Shown here piece after piece: positions 8,897 to 17,629 of a stretch of DNA of 64,000 nucleotides (its first letter is position 1; each line of letters opens with the position of its first letter). A program made the position numbers and the translations under genes. This stretch comes from Oscillospiraceae bacterium. Lineage in GTDB: Bacteria > Bacillota > Clostridia > Oscillospirales > Oscillospiraceae. The notes under the pieces were generated by a model. That model made no database searches. It had not been told where the DNA came from and saw only the letters and a program-made list of their open reading frames with translations. The stretch is from positions 124,001-188,000 of the forward strand of contig JAHHRW010000001.1 in the NCBI GenBank assembly GCA_020025575.1, read 5' to 3'.

Positions 8897-9878
8897 GTGG
8901 TATCCCCCCTTTATCTGTACCATTATACAATAAAGCCAGCATCTTTTCCACTGCTTTTTTTGCAGGAATCGCTATGATTATGGCTATGAATACAGAGGCG
9001 ATGCCCACACGAACGTAAAGCGTGGCGATGGCCATGCCAACAATGGCCTGTAAGAGCTTTTGGAAGATGCATGAAGTCATGCAAATGCTGTGATTTGACA
9101 TTATGGCATGGATTTGCAGCAAAACACAAACCCCACCAAAGCAGATAAAACCCGCTGCAAGGATAAATCGAAGATTCTCTGATGATATATTTGGCAGCAG
9201 GAAACATCCGTTGGTCAGCTCCAGCATTCCAGAGAGCGCTATGCACAATAGACTTGGTAAAAAAGGGAAAAACCAACGCTGTGCAAAGGCTAGGATAACA
9301 TTTCCTAATATGATCCATGCACATACAGTAACCATGGAATGGATCGCCCTCTGAACTGCCTGTGAAATGGTAAGCTGTTTCATATGCAGATAATAGGCGT
9401 TTTGGGAATTTCCAGGCCAAAGATGGGCGATAATCAGTGCTGTCGTTGCTTGTATGATCATCAAAACCAATGGAATCATCTTGTCGGAAAAGAAACAGCC
9501 CAATATTCCAAAAATAAAGGCAGGGCCACAGTTGTTGCAAAAACCTAACATGCGCTGAGCATCTTTTTCAGGGATACTTGTCTGGCTGATGCATTGTGCG
9601 CCCACAGGGAATCCGCCCACCAATCCCAGAAGAAAAATACTTTCTCCACCTTGGGGGATATTGCAGAACTTGGATAGCCAGGGCATACGAATCTCCGAAA
9701 GCATGGGGATTGCGTAGTTTGATACCACGAACAAAGGAAATAAAGACGGAACGACGGCTGACAGGCATTGCTTGATGGCATTTGCCGCGGCGGATGCTGT
9801 GCATTGGCTATCCAGGATCAAACATATCATAGCTGCGCAGCTGAAAATAAGCGGGCATGAAAAATTTTTCTTCCTCAC
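8874..9878 (-). CDS. ylbJ: Sporulation integral membrane protein YlbJ
   Basis: A 334-residue multi-spanning membrane protein with nucleoside-recognition (gate) domain motifs. GGFPVGAQ and FCNNCGPAFIFG are hallmarks of YlbJ. In Bacillus subtilis, ylbJ is SigE-dependent and needed for heat-resistant spores. The GTG at 9878 is preferred because GAGGTGA lies 5-6 bases upstream; the in-frame GTG at 9887 falls inside that ribosome site. It is divergent from yqfC, also a sporulation gene. It is somewhat shorter than the roughly 400-residue Bacillus protein. Confidence 0.88.
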   Translation of the reverse strand: MRKKNFSCPLIFSCAAMICLILDSQCTASAAANAIKQCLSAVVPSLFPLFVVSNYAIPMLSEIRMPWLSKFCNIPQGGESIFLLGLVGGFPVGAQCISQTSIPEKDAQRMLGFCNNCGPAFIFGILGCFFSDKMIPLVLMIIQATTALIIAHLWPGNSQNAYYLHMKQLTISQAVQRAIHSMVTVCAWIILGNVILAFAQRWFFPFLPSLLCIALSGMLELTNGCFLLPNISSENLRFILAAGFICFGGVCVLLQIHAIMSNHSICMTSCIFQKLLQAIVGMAIATLYVRVGIASVFIAIIIAIPAKKAVEKMLALLYNGTDKGGIPHAISQTD

Positions 9879-9961
9879 GAAACTCACCTCACAAGAAACT
9901 ATGCTCCAATTGGTAAATCATCACACCTCGGCGCATAGGATTTGCATAGGAGGTGTTGCCG

Positions 9962-10234
9962 TTGAAAACAGTAAAGGAGATTGCACATTCAATTCGCGAG
10001 CAGGGAAATGCCCACGGAGTTCAAACACTGGTAGAAATTGTGGGAAACCGCAGAGCCCTTGTGGAAAACCATCGTGGGATTCTTTGCTATGGTACTGATG
10101 AAATCTGTGTGGGCGCTACATTTGGCTCAGTACGGTTCTCCGGGAGTGATCTGCGGCTTTGCTGTATGAACCGGGAACAGTTGTTTATATCCGGTCGGAT
10201 TCAGAGTATTTCATTGGAGTGTGGCAAGAATTGA
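9962..10234 (+). CDS. yqfC: Sporulation protein YqfC (YabP/YqfC family)
   Basis: This 90-residue protein has the beta-rich YabP/YqfC pattern (LVEIVGNRRALVENHRGI, then the repeated hydrophobic strands of LCYGTDEICV and LFISGRIQSISL). The start codon is TTG at 9962, set by AGGAGG 8 bases upstream. In Bacillus, yqfC and yqfD are expressed under SigE in the mother cell. The stop overlaps the yqfD start as TTGA, so the genes are coupled, and the pair lies immediately before phoH, the conserved order in Bacillus. Confidence 0.88.
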   Translation: MKTVKEIAHSIREQGNAHGVQTLVEIVGNRRALVENHRGILCYGTDEICVGATFGSVRFSGSDLRLCCMNREQLFISGRIQSISLECGKN

Positions 10235-11436
10235 ATTTTATTTGGTGGATGATAACGGGATATGTTCGGGTTCGTGTCACCAGCGCACAGCCTGAGCATC
10301 TGCTCGGAGTTTTGTCGTCACGAATGCAAATTCGAGATATTACCCATGCCTCAGCACTGAGCGTTGAATACGCACTAGCCAAACCCAAGATGGCTGAGTT
10401 TGAGGATATCATGGAACAAGATGGAGGAAAATGGGAAATCATAGGAATGTATGGTCTCCCAGAATACTGGAAAAAAGCGTGGAAGATCCCAGTAATCGTC
10501 TGTTTCCTGTTTTTTTTATTGGCATCGAGCATCCTGATTCCGGCAAGGGTATTTTTTATTCAGGTTCAAGGAAATGAGCTCGTTTCAGACCAGCAGATCC
10601 TGAATGCGGCATCCGAAATGGGATTGTGTTTCGGTGCGCCCCGAAGAAAACTGCGCAGCGAACAAATCAAGAATAAACTGCTTTCGACAATCCCCGCCTT
10701 GTCATGGGTCGGCGTAAACACCCAGGGGTGTGTGGCGACCATATCTGTTCAGGAACGAAAATTCGAGCCGGAAAGCAAGGATGAAACACCCGGACATATC
10801 GTTGCCATGCGAGATGCGGTGGTGAGTTCCTTTACGGTTACCAGAGGTAAAGCGTTATGTAAAAGCGGTCAAGCGGTTCGAGCAGGGGATGTTTTAATCT
10901 CAGGATATATGGATATGGGAATCTGTACCCGTGTGGAGCAGGCAGAGGGAGAGGTATATGGGGTGACACAAAGGGAAATCCATGCAGTTTTACCGGATAA
11001 AACCAAGTATTTGCAGTCCCAAAAGGATTCTTTAAAAAAATACAGCATCATTGTCGGAAAAAAGAGAATAAATTTGTATTCAGATAGTGGAATTTTATAC
11101 CCAAGTTGTGGTAAAATGACAAGAGTAAAACCGATGACATTACCCGGCGGCTGGGAACTTCCCATCAAGCTTGTGATAGAATCTTATACGGATTACACGA
11201 CAACGATTGTTGACAGACCGGAAGATCAGTCGCAGCAAATGCTTTTGGATTGTATAAAGCGGCAGACATTACAGGGGTTGGTTGCAGGGGAAATTCTGAG
11301 TCAGGAACTGGAACTATCCCACGATCAGGGGAAATATACCATGACAGGTTCGCTGGAATGCCATGAGATGATTGGCAAACAAAGCAGTGGAGTATATATT
11401 GAAGGTGATACAAACGATGACGGAAAGAACAGTTAA
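10231..11436 (+). CDS. yqfD: Sporulation protein YqfD
   Basis: About 401 residues, close to the Bacillus YqfD length. An N-terminal soluble domain (GYVRVRVTSAQPEHLLGVLSSRMQIRDI) is followed by one membrane segment (VIVCFLFFLLASSILIPARVFFI, near residue 95) and a large extracytoplasmic part starting with IQVQGNELVSDQQIL. The TTG at 10231 overlaps the yqfC stop; ATG at 10249 is the alternative. YqfD is a SigE-dependent mother-cell protein required for efficient sporulation in Bacillus. It is followed by phoH with a 20-base overlap. Confidence 0.85.
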   Translation: MNFIWWMITGYVRVRVTSAQPEHLLGVLSSRMQIRDITHASALSVEYALAKPKMAEFEDIMEQDGGKWEIIGMYGLPEYWKKAWKIPVIVCFLFFLLASSILIPARVFFIQVQGNELVSDQQILNAASEMGLCFGAPRRKLRSEQIKNKLLSTIPALSWVGVNTQGCVATISVQERKFEPESKDETPGHIVAMRDAVVSSFTVTRGKALCKSGQAVRAGDVLISGYMDMGICTRVEQAEGEVYGVTQREIHAVLPDKTKYLQSQKDSLKKYSIIVGKKRINLYSDSGILYPSCGKMTRVKPMTLPGGWELPIKLVIESYTDYTTTIVDRPEDQSQQMLLDCIKRQTLQGLVAGEILSQELELSHDQGKYTMTGSLECHEMIGKQSSGVYIEGDTNDDGKNS

Positions 11437-12430
11437 TGCAGAGCGAGTAGAGGACCTGATTGCGGTCTTTGGCTCCTTTGACGAGAATATCAAACGAATT
11501 GAAGAGGCTCTAGGCGTTCAAATCGTAAATCGGGGAAATGAGCTCAGAGTATCTGGTGATGAAGAGGCCGCAGATAAAGCTGTGCGCACGCTGGAGGGTC
11601 TGCTGATGCTGGCTGCCAAGGGTGAGACCATTGACGAGCAGCGGGTTCGTTATCTGGTTACTTTGGTCCAAGAGGGAAACGACGAACAAGTTCAGAAAAT
11701 GGCAAAAGATGTGGTCTGCATAACTGCTAAGGGAAAGCCAATCAAGGCAAAGACTGTTGGTCAGCAGAACTACATGAAAGCCATTCAGAAAAATACCATT
11801 ACATTGGGGGTTGGCCCCGCCGGCACGGGTAAAACTTATCTGGCAGTTGCTGCTGCGGTTGCAGCGTTCCGGGAGCGGACTGTGAACCGGATTATTCTAA
11901 CACGGCCGGCGGTCGAGGCTGGTGAGCGTCTTGGATTTCTGCCCGGTGATTTACAGAATAAGGTTGACCCGTATCTGCGTCCGCTATACGATGCCCTATT
12001 TGATATGCTGGGTGCAGAAACATTCCAGAAGTATCAAGAACGCGGCTCCATTGAGGTTGCACCTCTTGCATATATGAGAGGCCGTACGCTGGATGACAGT
12101 TTCATCATTCTCGATGAGGCCCAGAATACCACCAGGGAGCAGATGAAGATGTTCTTGACCCGCCTGGGGTTCGGCTCTAAAATCGTGATTACAGGCGACG
12201 TGACTCAGATCGACCTACCGGATGAAAAGGTATCAGGTCTGAAGGATGCAGTTCGGGTACTGGATGGTGTGAAAGACATTGCCATCTGTCGTCTGACTTC
12301 TGCCGATGTGGTTCGCCATGCACTGGTGCAGCAGATTATCAATGCATATGAGAAGGCTGAAGCCAAAAAGGAACTGCCCAAGGCACCTTATCAGAACAGA
12401 AAATTTGACGGAAAGTACAAGAGGAAGTAA
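11417..12430 (+). CDS. phoH: PhoH family ATPase/nuclease-like protein
   Basis: A 337-residue PhoH-type protein. It has an N-terminal KH-like region, then Walker A GPAGTGKTYLA and a Walker B-like aspartate box IILDEAQNTT, with the conserved RPAVEAGERLGFLPGD segment between them. PhoH proteins are cytoplasmic ATPases linked to RNA metabolism, usually next to ybeY and era as here. The ATG at 11417 has GAAGGTG upstream and overlaps the end of yqfD. Family identity is certain; the precise substrate is not known. Confidence 0.92.
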   Translation: MTERTVNAERVEDLIAVFGSFDENIKRIEEALGVQIVNRGNELRVSGDEEAADKAVRTLEGLLMLAAKGETIDEQRVRYLVTLVQEGNDEQVQKMAKDVVCITAKGKPIKAKTVGQQNYMKAIQKNTITLGVGPAGTGKTYLAVAAAVAAFRERTVNRIILTRPAVEAGERLGFLPGDLQNKVDPYLRPLYDALFDMLGAETFQKYQERGSIEVAPLAYMRGRTLDDSFIILDEAQNTTREQMKMFLTRLGFGSKIVITGDVTQIDLPDEKVSGLKDAVRVLDGVKDIAICRLTSADVVRHALVQQIINAYEKAEAKKELPKAPYQNRKFDGKYKRK

Positions 12431-12432
12431 AC

Positions 12433-12936
12433 ATGGCTAAAATGAGAATCAATTTGACTTATGACAAACCGTCTCTTTTGAATGTTCCTATTACAAAGAA
12501 CATTAAGCATTGCATCGAAGCAACATTAGATGCAGAAAACATAACAGCCTGTTGCGAAATCAATGTGCTGGTTACAGATGATTCCGGAATCCGCGCAATC
12601 AACTCTGCCAGCAGAAATATTGACAAGGCAACAGATGTCCTATCCTTCCCGATGTTTGAGCTGGAGGCAGGAAATCCACCTGCTGATTGGACGGAATATT
12701 TAGATCCGGAAACCAATACCTGCCCACTGGGGGATATGGCGATCTCTTTGGAGCGGGCAAAGGCACAGGCCAAGGAATTTGGTCATAGTGTAAAGCGTGA
12801 GGTCGGATATTTGACCATCCATTCCATGCTGCATCTGCTTGGATACGACCATCTGGACGAAGGCCCGCAGAAGGCTCAGATGCGTGCAAGAGAAGAGGCA
12901 ATCGCCGCAACCATTGACGGGATGTCCCGTGACTAA
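12433..12936 (+). CDS. ybeY: Endoribonuclease YbeY (rRNA maturation)
   Basis: This 167-residue protein has the diagnostic zinc-binding motif H-x3-H-x5-H in HSMLHLLGYDH. YbeY is a single-strand-specific endoribonuclease acting in 16S rRNA 3' end maturation and ribosome quality control. It starts 2 bases after phoH with AAGAGGAAG as ribosome site, and era follows 28 bases later, the conserved phoH-ybeY-era order. The gene for diacylglycerol kinase, often between ybeY and era in Firmicutes, is absent here. Confidence 0.95.
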   Translation: MAKMRINLTYDKPSLLNVPITKNIKHCIEATLDAENITACCEINVLVTDDSGIRAINSASRNIDKATDVLSFPMFELEAGNPPADWTEYLDPETNTCPLGDMAISLERAKAQAKEFGHSVKREVGYLTIHSMLHLLGYDHLDEGPQKAQMRAREEAIAATIDGMSRD

Positions 12937-12964
12937 TTACTTAGATAGATAAAAGGAGAATCAC

Positions 12965-13852
12965 ATGGCTACAAAAACCGCTATGATTACAATTGCCGGA
13001 CGGCCCAACGTGGGAAAGTCCACTTTGATGAATAAATTGATTGGTGAGAAAATCGCCATCGTTTCCAACAAGCCTCAGACTACCAGAAATCGTATCGCTG
13101 GTATCTTAACCCGTAATGATACCCAGTATGTATTTATGGATACGCCGGGATTCCATAAACCCAGAACCAAGCTGGGCGATTATATGGTGAATGTAACAAA
13201 GGATTCCATTGCAGATGTGGATATGACAATTCTGGTTGTAGAGCCTATTGCCAATGTGGGCCAGCAGGAGCAGACATTGATCGAGCAGCTGGCTGCGAAA
13301 AAGTGTCCAGTGGTATTGCTAATCAATAAAATCGATACCGTTGAAAAGGATGTTCTGCTTGGCGTGATTGCCGCTTATTCTCAGGCCGGTAATTTTCAGG
13401 CCATTATTCCCATCTCAGCCAAGAATGGAGATGGTCTGGAGGAACTGCTTGCAGAATGTGAAAAAGCCGCTACTCCCAGCCCGTTCCTGTTCCCTGAGGA
13501 TATGACCACCGACCAGCCCGAGCGTCAGGTTATGGCAGAAATTATCCGTGAAAAACTTCTGTGGTGTCTGGATCGTGAGGTTCCCCATGGTACTGCTGTT
13601 GAAATCACCACCTTCTCGGAGCGGGATAACGGGATCATCGATATCGATGCAACCATTTACTGCGAGAAGGCAAGCCACAAGGGTATTATTATTGGTAAGC
13701 AGGGGGCTATGCTCAAGAAGATTTCTTCTATGGCGAGAGCGGACTGCGAACGTTTCATGGGTACAAAAGTTTACCTGACCACTTGGGTCAAGGTAAAGGA
13801 AAATTGGCGTGACAGTGATTTTCTGGTTCGTAACTTCGGTTATAGCGAATAA
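12965..13852 (+). CDS. era: GTPase Era
   Basis: A 295-residue Ras-like GTPase with a C-terminal KH RNA-binding domain. G1 is GRPNVGKST near residue 10, G3 is DTPGFH, and G4 is NKID. The KH core appears as IIIGKQGAMLKKISSMAR. Era binds the 3' end of 16S rRNA and is a checkpoint in 30S assembly. AAAGGAG precedes the ATG. It sits in the conserved run ybeY-era-yqzL-recO. Confidence 0.96.
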   Translation: MATKTAMITIAGRPNVGKSTLMNKLIGEKIAIVSNKPQTTRNRIAGILTRNDTQYVFMDTPGFHKPRTKLGDYMVNVTKDSIADVDMTILVVEPIANVGQQEQTLIEQLAAKKCPVVLLINKIDTVEKDVLLGVIAAYSQAGNFQAIIPISAKNGDGLEELLAECEKAATPSPFLFPEDMTTDQPERQVMAEIIREKLLWCLDREVPHGTAVEITTFSERDNGIIDIDATIYCEKASHKGIIIGKQGAMLKKISSMARADCERFMGTKVYLTTWVKVKENWRDSDFLVRNFGYSE

Positions 13853-13908
13853 TTTACAGGGTTATCTTTCTTCTTTCCTGCAAATGCTAGAAGTGGGAGG
13901 AATGAAAA

Positions 13909-14052
13909 ATGAAATCCGGAGACTATTGGAGTTTATTTTTGGAAACGGGTGCCCCGGAATGCTATGTAGCATTTCAGGCAGCCAAGCGACAGGAGGACGA
14001 GAATGTATCTGAAAATACAGGGACTTGTACTCCGGCAAACGCAATACAATGA
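13909..14052 (+). CDS. YqzL-like small protein
   Basis: A 47-residue gene between era and recO, with GGGAGG 8 bases before the ATG. The protein starts MKSGDYWSLFLETGAPECY, matching the W-x-x-F-x-x-TG-x-x-x-x-Y pattern of YqzL (PF14006), a small protein of unknown function encoded at this exact place in Bacillus. The C-terminal part ENTGTCTPANAIQ is an extension that I recall in clostridial homologues. It overlaps the first 50 bases of recO in another frame, so it is probably coupled to recO translation. Confidence 0.75.
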   Translation: MKSGDYWSLFLETGAPECYVAFQAAKRQEDENVSENTGTCTPANAIQ

Positions 14053-14749
14053 CCACGATGTATTACTGACAATTCTAACAAAGAATCATGGAAAACTCAC
14101 AGCAAAAGCACGAGGGCTGCGGCGGAAAAATTCTCCGCTGACAGCCCAGTGTCAATTGCTGGCTTTTTCTGAGTTTACACTGTTTGAATACCGTGGTATG
14201 TACACCATAAACGAGGCAAGCTCCATTGAATTGTTCCACGATCTCAGACGGGACTTGACACGGCTGAGTTTGGGTACATATTTTGCGCAGGTATCTGAGG
14301 TACTGAGCCAGGAGGATCTTCCCACACCTGATTTGCAGTCACTGGTACTGAACTGCCTGTTTGCACTTTCAAATCTGGGTGAGGACGAGCCAAAGGTAAA
14401 AGCGGTCTTTGAGTTTCGAGCGGCTTGTATTTCCGGTTTTTATCCGGATCTGTCCATGTGCAGCCAGTGCGGCAATCCGTGGCCTGACAGATTCGACGTT
14501 TCTGAAGGCCGAGTGGAATGTGCCAGGTGTGGAGATGGAGGATCGCACGGCATCCGTATGCCCATCACGCCGGGGGTTCTGCAGGCCATGCGCTATATTA
14601 CACAGTGCGATAGTCACAAACTATTCTCGTTTCAATTGCCGGCGGATGCCATGGAGCAGCTGTGCCAGGTGACGGAGTGTTATCTGACCACCCAGTTAGA
14701 GCGAGGTTTTTCTACGCTGGATTTCTATAAGACCATACTGTACACATAA
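14003..14749 (+). CDS. recO: DNA repair protein RecO
   Basis: A 248-residue protein with an N-terminal OB fold (GLVLRQTQYNDHDVLLTILTKNHGKLTAKARG) and a C4 zinc site (CSQCGNPWPD, then CARCG). RecO loads RecA onto SSB-coated single-stranded DNA in the RecFOR pathway. AGGAGG precedes the ATG by about 7 bases. Its 5' end overlaps the yqzL-like gene, and mutS2 follows 15 bases downstream. Confidence 0.93.
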   Translation: MYLKIQGLVLRQTQYNDHDVLLTILTKNHGKLTAKARGLRRKNSPLTAQCQLLAFSEFTLFEYRGMYTINEASSIELFHDLRRDLTRLSLGTYFAQVSEVLSQEDLPTPDLQSLVLNCLFALSNLGEDEPKVKAVFEFRAACISGFYPDLSMCSQCGNPWPDRFDVSEGRVECARCGDGGSHGIRMPITPGVLQAMRYITQCDSHKLFSFQLPADAMEQLCQVTECYLTTQLERGFSTLDFYKTILYT

Positions 14750-14764
14750 AAATAGGAGATTATC

Positions 14765-17140
14765 ATGTCTGATTTATACGAAAAATCTCTACTAAAATTG
14801 GAACTAAATCAGGTTCTTGATATGCTGGCAGAACGCGCCGGCAGTGAGGGAGCGAAAGAAACCTGCCGAAATTTGCGGCCCAGTTCTGATTTAGAAGAGG
14901 TACAGACTCTGCTCGACCAGACGAGTGCAGCCTGTGATATGTCTACCCGAAAGGGTTATCCTGCATTTGGTGATGCAAAAGATGTTTCAGCGTCTCTGGA
15001 GCGGGCAAACCGTGGCGGTACGCTCTCTCCCAAAGAATTATTGGCCATCGGAGGCGTACTGCGATGTGCCCGTACGGTGAAAGCCTATATTGCCGATGAC
15101 GAAGACCCTACGGTTTTGGACGAAATGTTCAAGTGCTTGACCGCAAACAAATATCTGGAAGACCATATCTTTGGCGCGATTCTATCCGAAGAAGAAATCG
15201 CGGATAATGCAAGTCCTGAATTATCTGATATTCGCCGGCATAAACGGATTCAAAGCGGAAAAATTAAGGATTCTCTACAAAAAATCATCTCATCTCCGGC
15301 GTATTCTAAATTTCTCCGGGAACCAATTATCACCATCCGCGATGGGCGGTATGTGGTTCCGGTGAAAAGTGAGTGCCGCAATGACGTTCCCGGCCTCGTA
15401 CACGATGTTTCCGCAACTGGTTCAACCTTCTTCGTAGAACCCATGTCCGCTGTAAATGCTAATAATGCACTGCGGGAACTGGAACTGAAAGAGAAGAAGG
15501 AAATTGAGCGCATTTTAGCAGAGCTGTCTTCAGAGGCAGCATCTCATCAGGAAGATATCAACACAGATTACCAGCTGCTCATCCAGCTAGATGTGATTTT
15601 TGCGAAGGCAAAGCTTGCGTATCATATGCGTGCCTGGGCACCGGAGATGAATGAAGAAGGCAGGGTTGAATTGCGAAAAGCGCGCCACCCGCTGATTGAT
15701 TCTAAGGTAGTTGTGCCCATCTCGCTGCGCCTTGGAACGGACTTTGATACCATGATTATCACCGGTCCTAACACCGGCGGTAAGACCGTCACATTAAAGA
15801 CCATCGGTCTTTTGACACTGATGGCAGAGTGCGGCCTGCATGTTCCGGCAGGTGATGGCAGCCGATTATCTACTTTTGATTCTATTTTGGCAGATATCGG
15901 CGATGAGCAGTCTATTGCGCAGAGTCTTTCTACCTTCTCCAGCCACATGAGAACCATTGTGGATGTAGTGAATCAGTGTGACAGCAGAACGCTGGTACTG
16001 TTTGATGAGCTCGGTGCAGGAACAGATCCTGCTGAGGGCGCAGCATTGGCGATTGCACTCATTGAGTTTTGCCGTACGATGGGCAGTCGGGTTGTGGCAA
16101 CCACCCACTATGCTGAATTGAAGCTCTATGCGATGCGCACCGATGGTGTCATCAATGCATCCTGTGAATTTGATGTAGAAACCTTGCAGCCTACCTATAA
16201 GCTCCTGATCGGCATCCCGGGAAAATCCAATGCCTTTGCAATTTCTCGGAAGCTCGGACTTCCTGAGCATATTCTGAAAAAAGCAGATGACTTGGTTGGA
16301 AAGTCTGACAAAGACTTTGAAGATGTGCTCACGCAGTTGGAGCATCAGCGCCAGCAGATGGAGTCTGCTCGCCACGAGGCAGAGCGCCTGCGCCTGGAGA
16401 CTGCAAAAATCAAGCAACAGAGTGAGGAATTTAACGCCCAGCTGCAAAAAGAGCGTGAAAAAGCCATGTCAGAGGCTCGAAAAGAGGCTCAACAAATCAT
16501 TGAAGATGCCAGAATTACAGCCAATCGTGTGGGTGCAGAGCTGAAAGCTCTGCGCAAACAGATAACAGCATCTGCGGATACAACAGGAGTGAATCAGCGT
16601 CAGAGCGATCTGAGAAGAACCCTGAACGAAGCAGAGAGTAAACTTCGGGCGAATCAGCCTCAGGAACGCCGTCCGGAGCCGAAACGGGAGATTCTGGTTG
16701 GCGATACCGTGGAACTGCTGAAACTCGGCACCAAAGCAAGTGTTATCGCCATCAACAAAGACGGGACTTATGAGCTGCAGGCCGGCATCATGAAACTGAA
16801 AGCCAAGAAGAACGAAATCTATCTGCTTGAACAGGAGAATCCTTACGTACAAAAGGGTCGCCCGAAGCATTCGGGCAGAGAAATGAAGATGGCTGCCATG
16901 TCCAACGAGGTCGATCTTCGGGGAATGGACTCTGTGGAAGCAATTTGTGTCCTGGATCGGTATTTGGACGAAGCGATGCGCTCAAACCTGAAATCTGTCC
17001 GAATCATTCACGGTAAGGGCACAGGTGTTCTTCGGGCGGCGGTTCAGAACAGTTTGAAACGCAATAAGTATGTAAAAAAATACCGTCTGGGCGTATATGG
17101 GGAAGGCGAAGACGGTGTTACCATTGCCGAGTTCGACTAA
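14765..17140 (+). CDS. mutS2: Endonuclease MutS2
   Basis: A 791-residue MutS2. The clamp/core region is followed by the MutS ATPase with Walker A GPNTGGKTVTLKT and Walker B/ABC motifs (VLFDELGAGTDPAEG, then TTHYAEL). A long Glu/Lys/Arg/Gln-rich coiled coil at about residues 515-625 precedes a C-terminal Smr nuclease domain (VDLRGMDSVEA, then HGKGTGVLR). MutS2 acts in recombination control and in rescue of collided ribosomes. The gene closes the yqfC-to-mutS2 run; a new promoter follows. Confidence 0.95.
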   Translation: MSDLYEKSLLKLELNQVLDMLAERAGSEGAKETCRNLRPSSDLEEVQTLLDQTSAACDMSTRKGYPAFGDAKDVSASLERANRGGTLSPKELLAIGGVLRCARTVKAYIADDEDPTVLDEMFKCLTANKYLEDHIFGAILSEEEIADNASPELSDIRRHKRIQSGKIKDSLQKIISSPAYSKFLREPIITIRDGRYVVPVKSECRNDVPGLVHDVSATGSTFFVEPMSAVNANNALRELELKEKKEIERILAELSSEAASHQEDINTDYQLLIQLDVIFAKAKLAYHMRAWAPEMNEEGRVELRKARHPLIDSKVVVPISLRLGTDFDTMIITGPNTGGKTVTLKTIGLLTLMAECGLHVPAGDGSRLSTFDSILADIGDEQSIAQSLSTFSSHMRTIVDVVNQCDSRTLVLFDELGAGTDPAEGAALAIALIEFCRTMGSRVVATTHYAELKLYAMRTDGVINASCEFDVETLQPTYKLLIGIPGKSNAFAISRKLGLPEHILKKADDLVGKSDKDFEDVLTQLEHQRQQMESARHEAERLRLETAKIKQQSEEFNAQLQKEREKAMSEARKEAQQIIEDARITANRVGAELKALRKQITASADTTGVNQRQSDLRRTLNEAESKLRANQPQERRPEPKREILVGDTVELLKLGTKASVIAINKDGTYELQAGIMKLKAKKNEIYLLEQENPYVQKGRPKHSGREMKMAAMSNEVDLRGMDSVEAICVLDRYLDEAMRSNLKSVRIIHGKGTGVLRAAVQNSLKRNKYVKKYRLGVYGEGEDGVTIAEFD

Positions 17141-17217
17141 CTTGGTAAATATAAAATGTCATTGGCTCGTTATCACTGGTAAATTTTCATGACTTGTTAC
17201 TTATTGCTGAAAATTAG

Positions 17218-17245
17218 TTGACATTTTCCACATATTTGCTATCAT
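17218..17245 (+). promoter_or_regulatory. Promoter for the HPr-like gene and downstream operon
   Basis: TTGACA at 17218-17223 and TATCAT at 17240-17245 are 16 bases apart in the only gap of this gene run. Confidence 0.6.
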
Positions 17246-17299
17246 ATAGAAAGAGGTTGCTTCCACAAAAGTGGTACGGCAGTGAAGGAGTTGTTTGCT

Positions 17300-17560
17300 A
17301 TGGTCAATAAGGAAATTGTTGTTCGTTGTGAGTCTGGGCTACATAACAAGCAGGTTACATACTTTGTTCAGAAGGCGAATGAGTTCAAAAGCAGCATCTG
17401 GCTGGAGAATGAAAACCGTAAGATGAATGCAAAAAGTCTGCTTGGCATTATGTCCTTGGGGATTGTTACCGGTACAACTGTGACCTTGAGTGCTGATGGT
17501 CCTGACGCAGAGGAAGCTATCAACGCTCTGGAAGTTCTGCTTCTGCGGGATGTGTACTGA
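17300..17560 (+). CDS. Atypical HPr-family phosphocarrier protein
   Basis: An 86-residue HPr-fold protein. His15, the PEP-dependent phosphorylation site, is present in SGLHNKQV, and Ser46, the HPr kinase site, is present in NAKSLLGIMSLGI. The universally conserved Arg17-Pro18 of GLHARPA is replaced by Lys17-Gln18. Arg17 stabilises phosphohistidine in HPr, so phosphotransfer may be weak; a regulatory role like that of Crh is an alternative, although Crh lacks His15. The ATG at 17300 has AAGGAG upstream. A terminator separates it from uvrC, and no other PTS gene is near. Confidence 0.85.
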   Translation: MVNKEIVVRCESGLHNKQVTYFVQKANEFKSSIWLENENRKMNAKSLLGIMSLGIVTGTTVTLSADGPDAEEAINALEVLLLRDVY

Positions 17561-17574
17561 TTCATGAACATCTA

Positions 17575-17616
17575 CCGCCTCAATGCCTGTTCAAAGCGCA
17601 TTGAGGCGGCTTTTTC
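17575..17616 (+). terminator. Terminator between the HPr-like gene and uvrC
   Basis: A perfect 12-bp stem CCGCCTCAATGC with its complement at 17598-17609 is followed by CTTTTTCTTT. It begins 14 bases after the HPr-like stop and ends just before the uvrC ribosome site, so it may be partial and set the ratio of the two transcripts. Confidence 0.85.
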
Positions 17617-17629
17617 TTTGAGGTGGATT

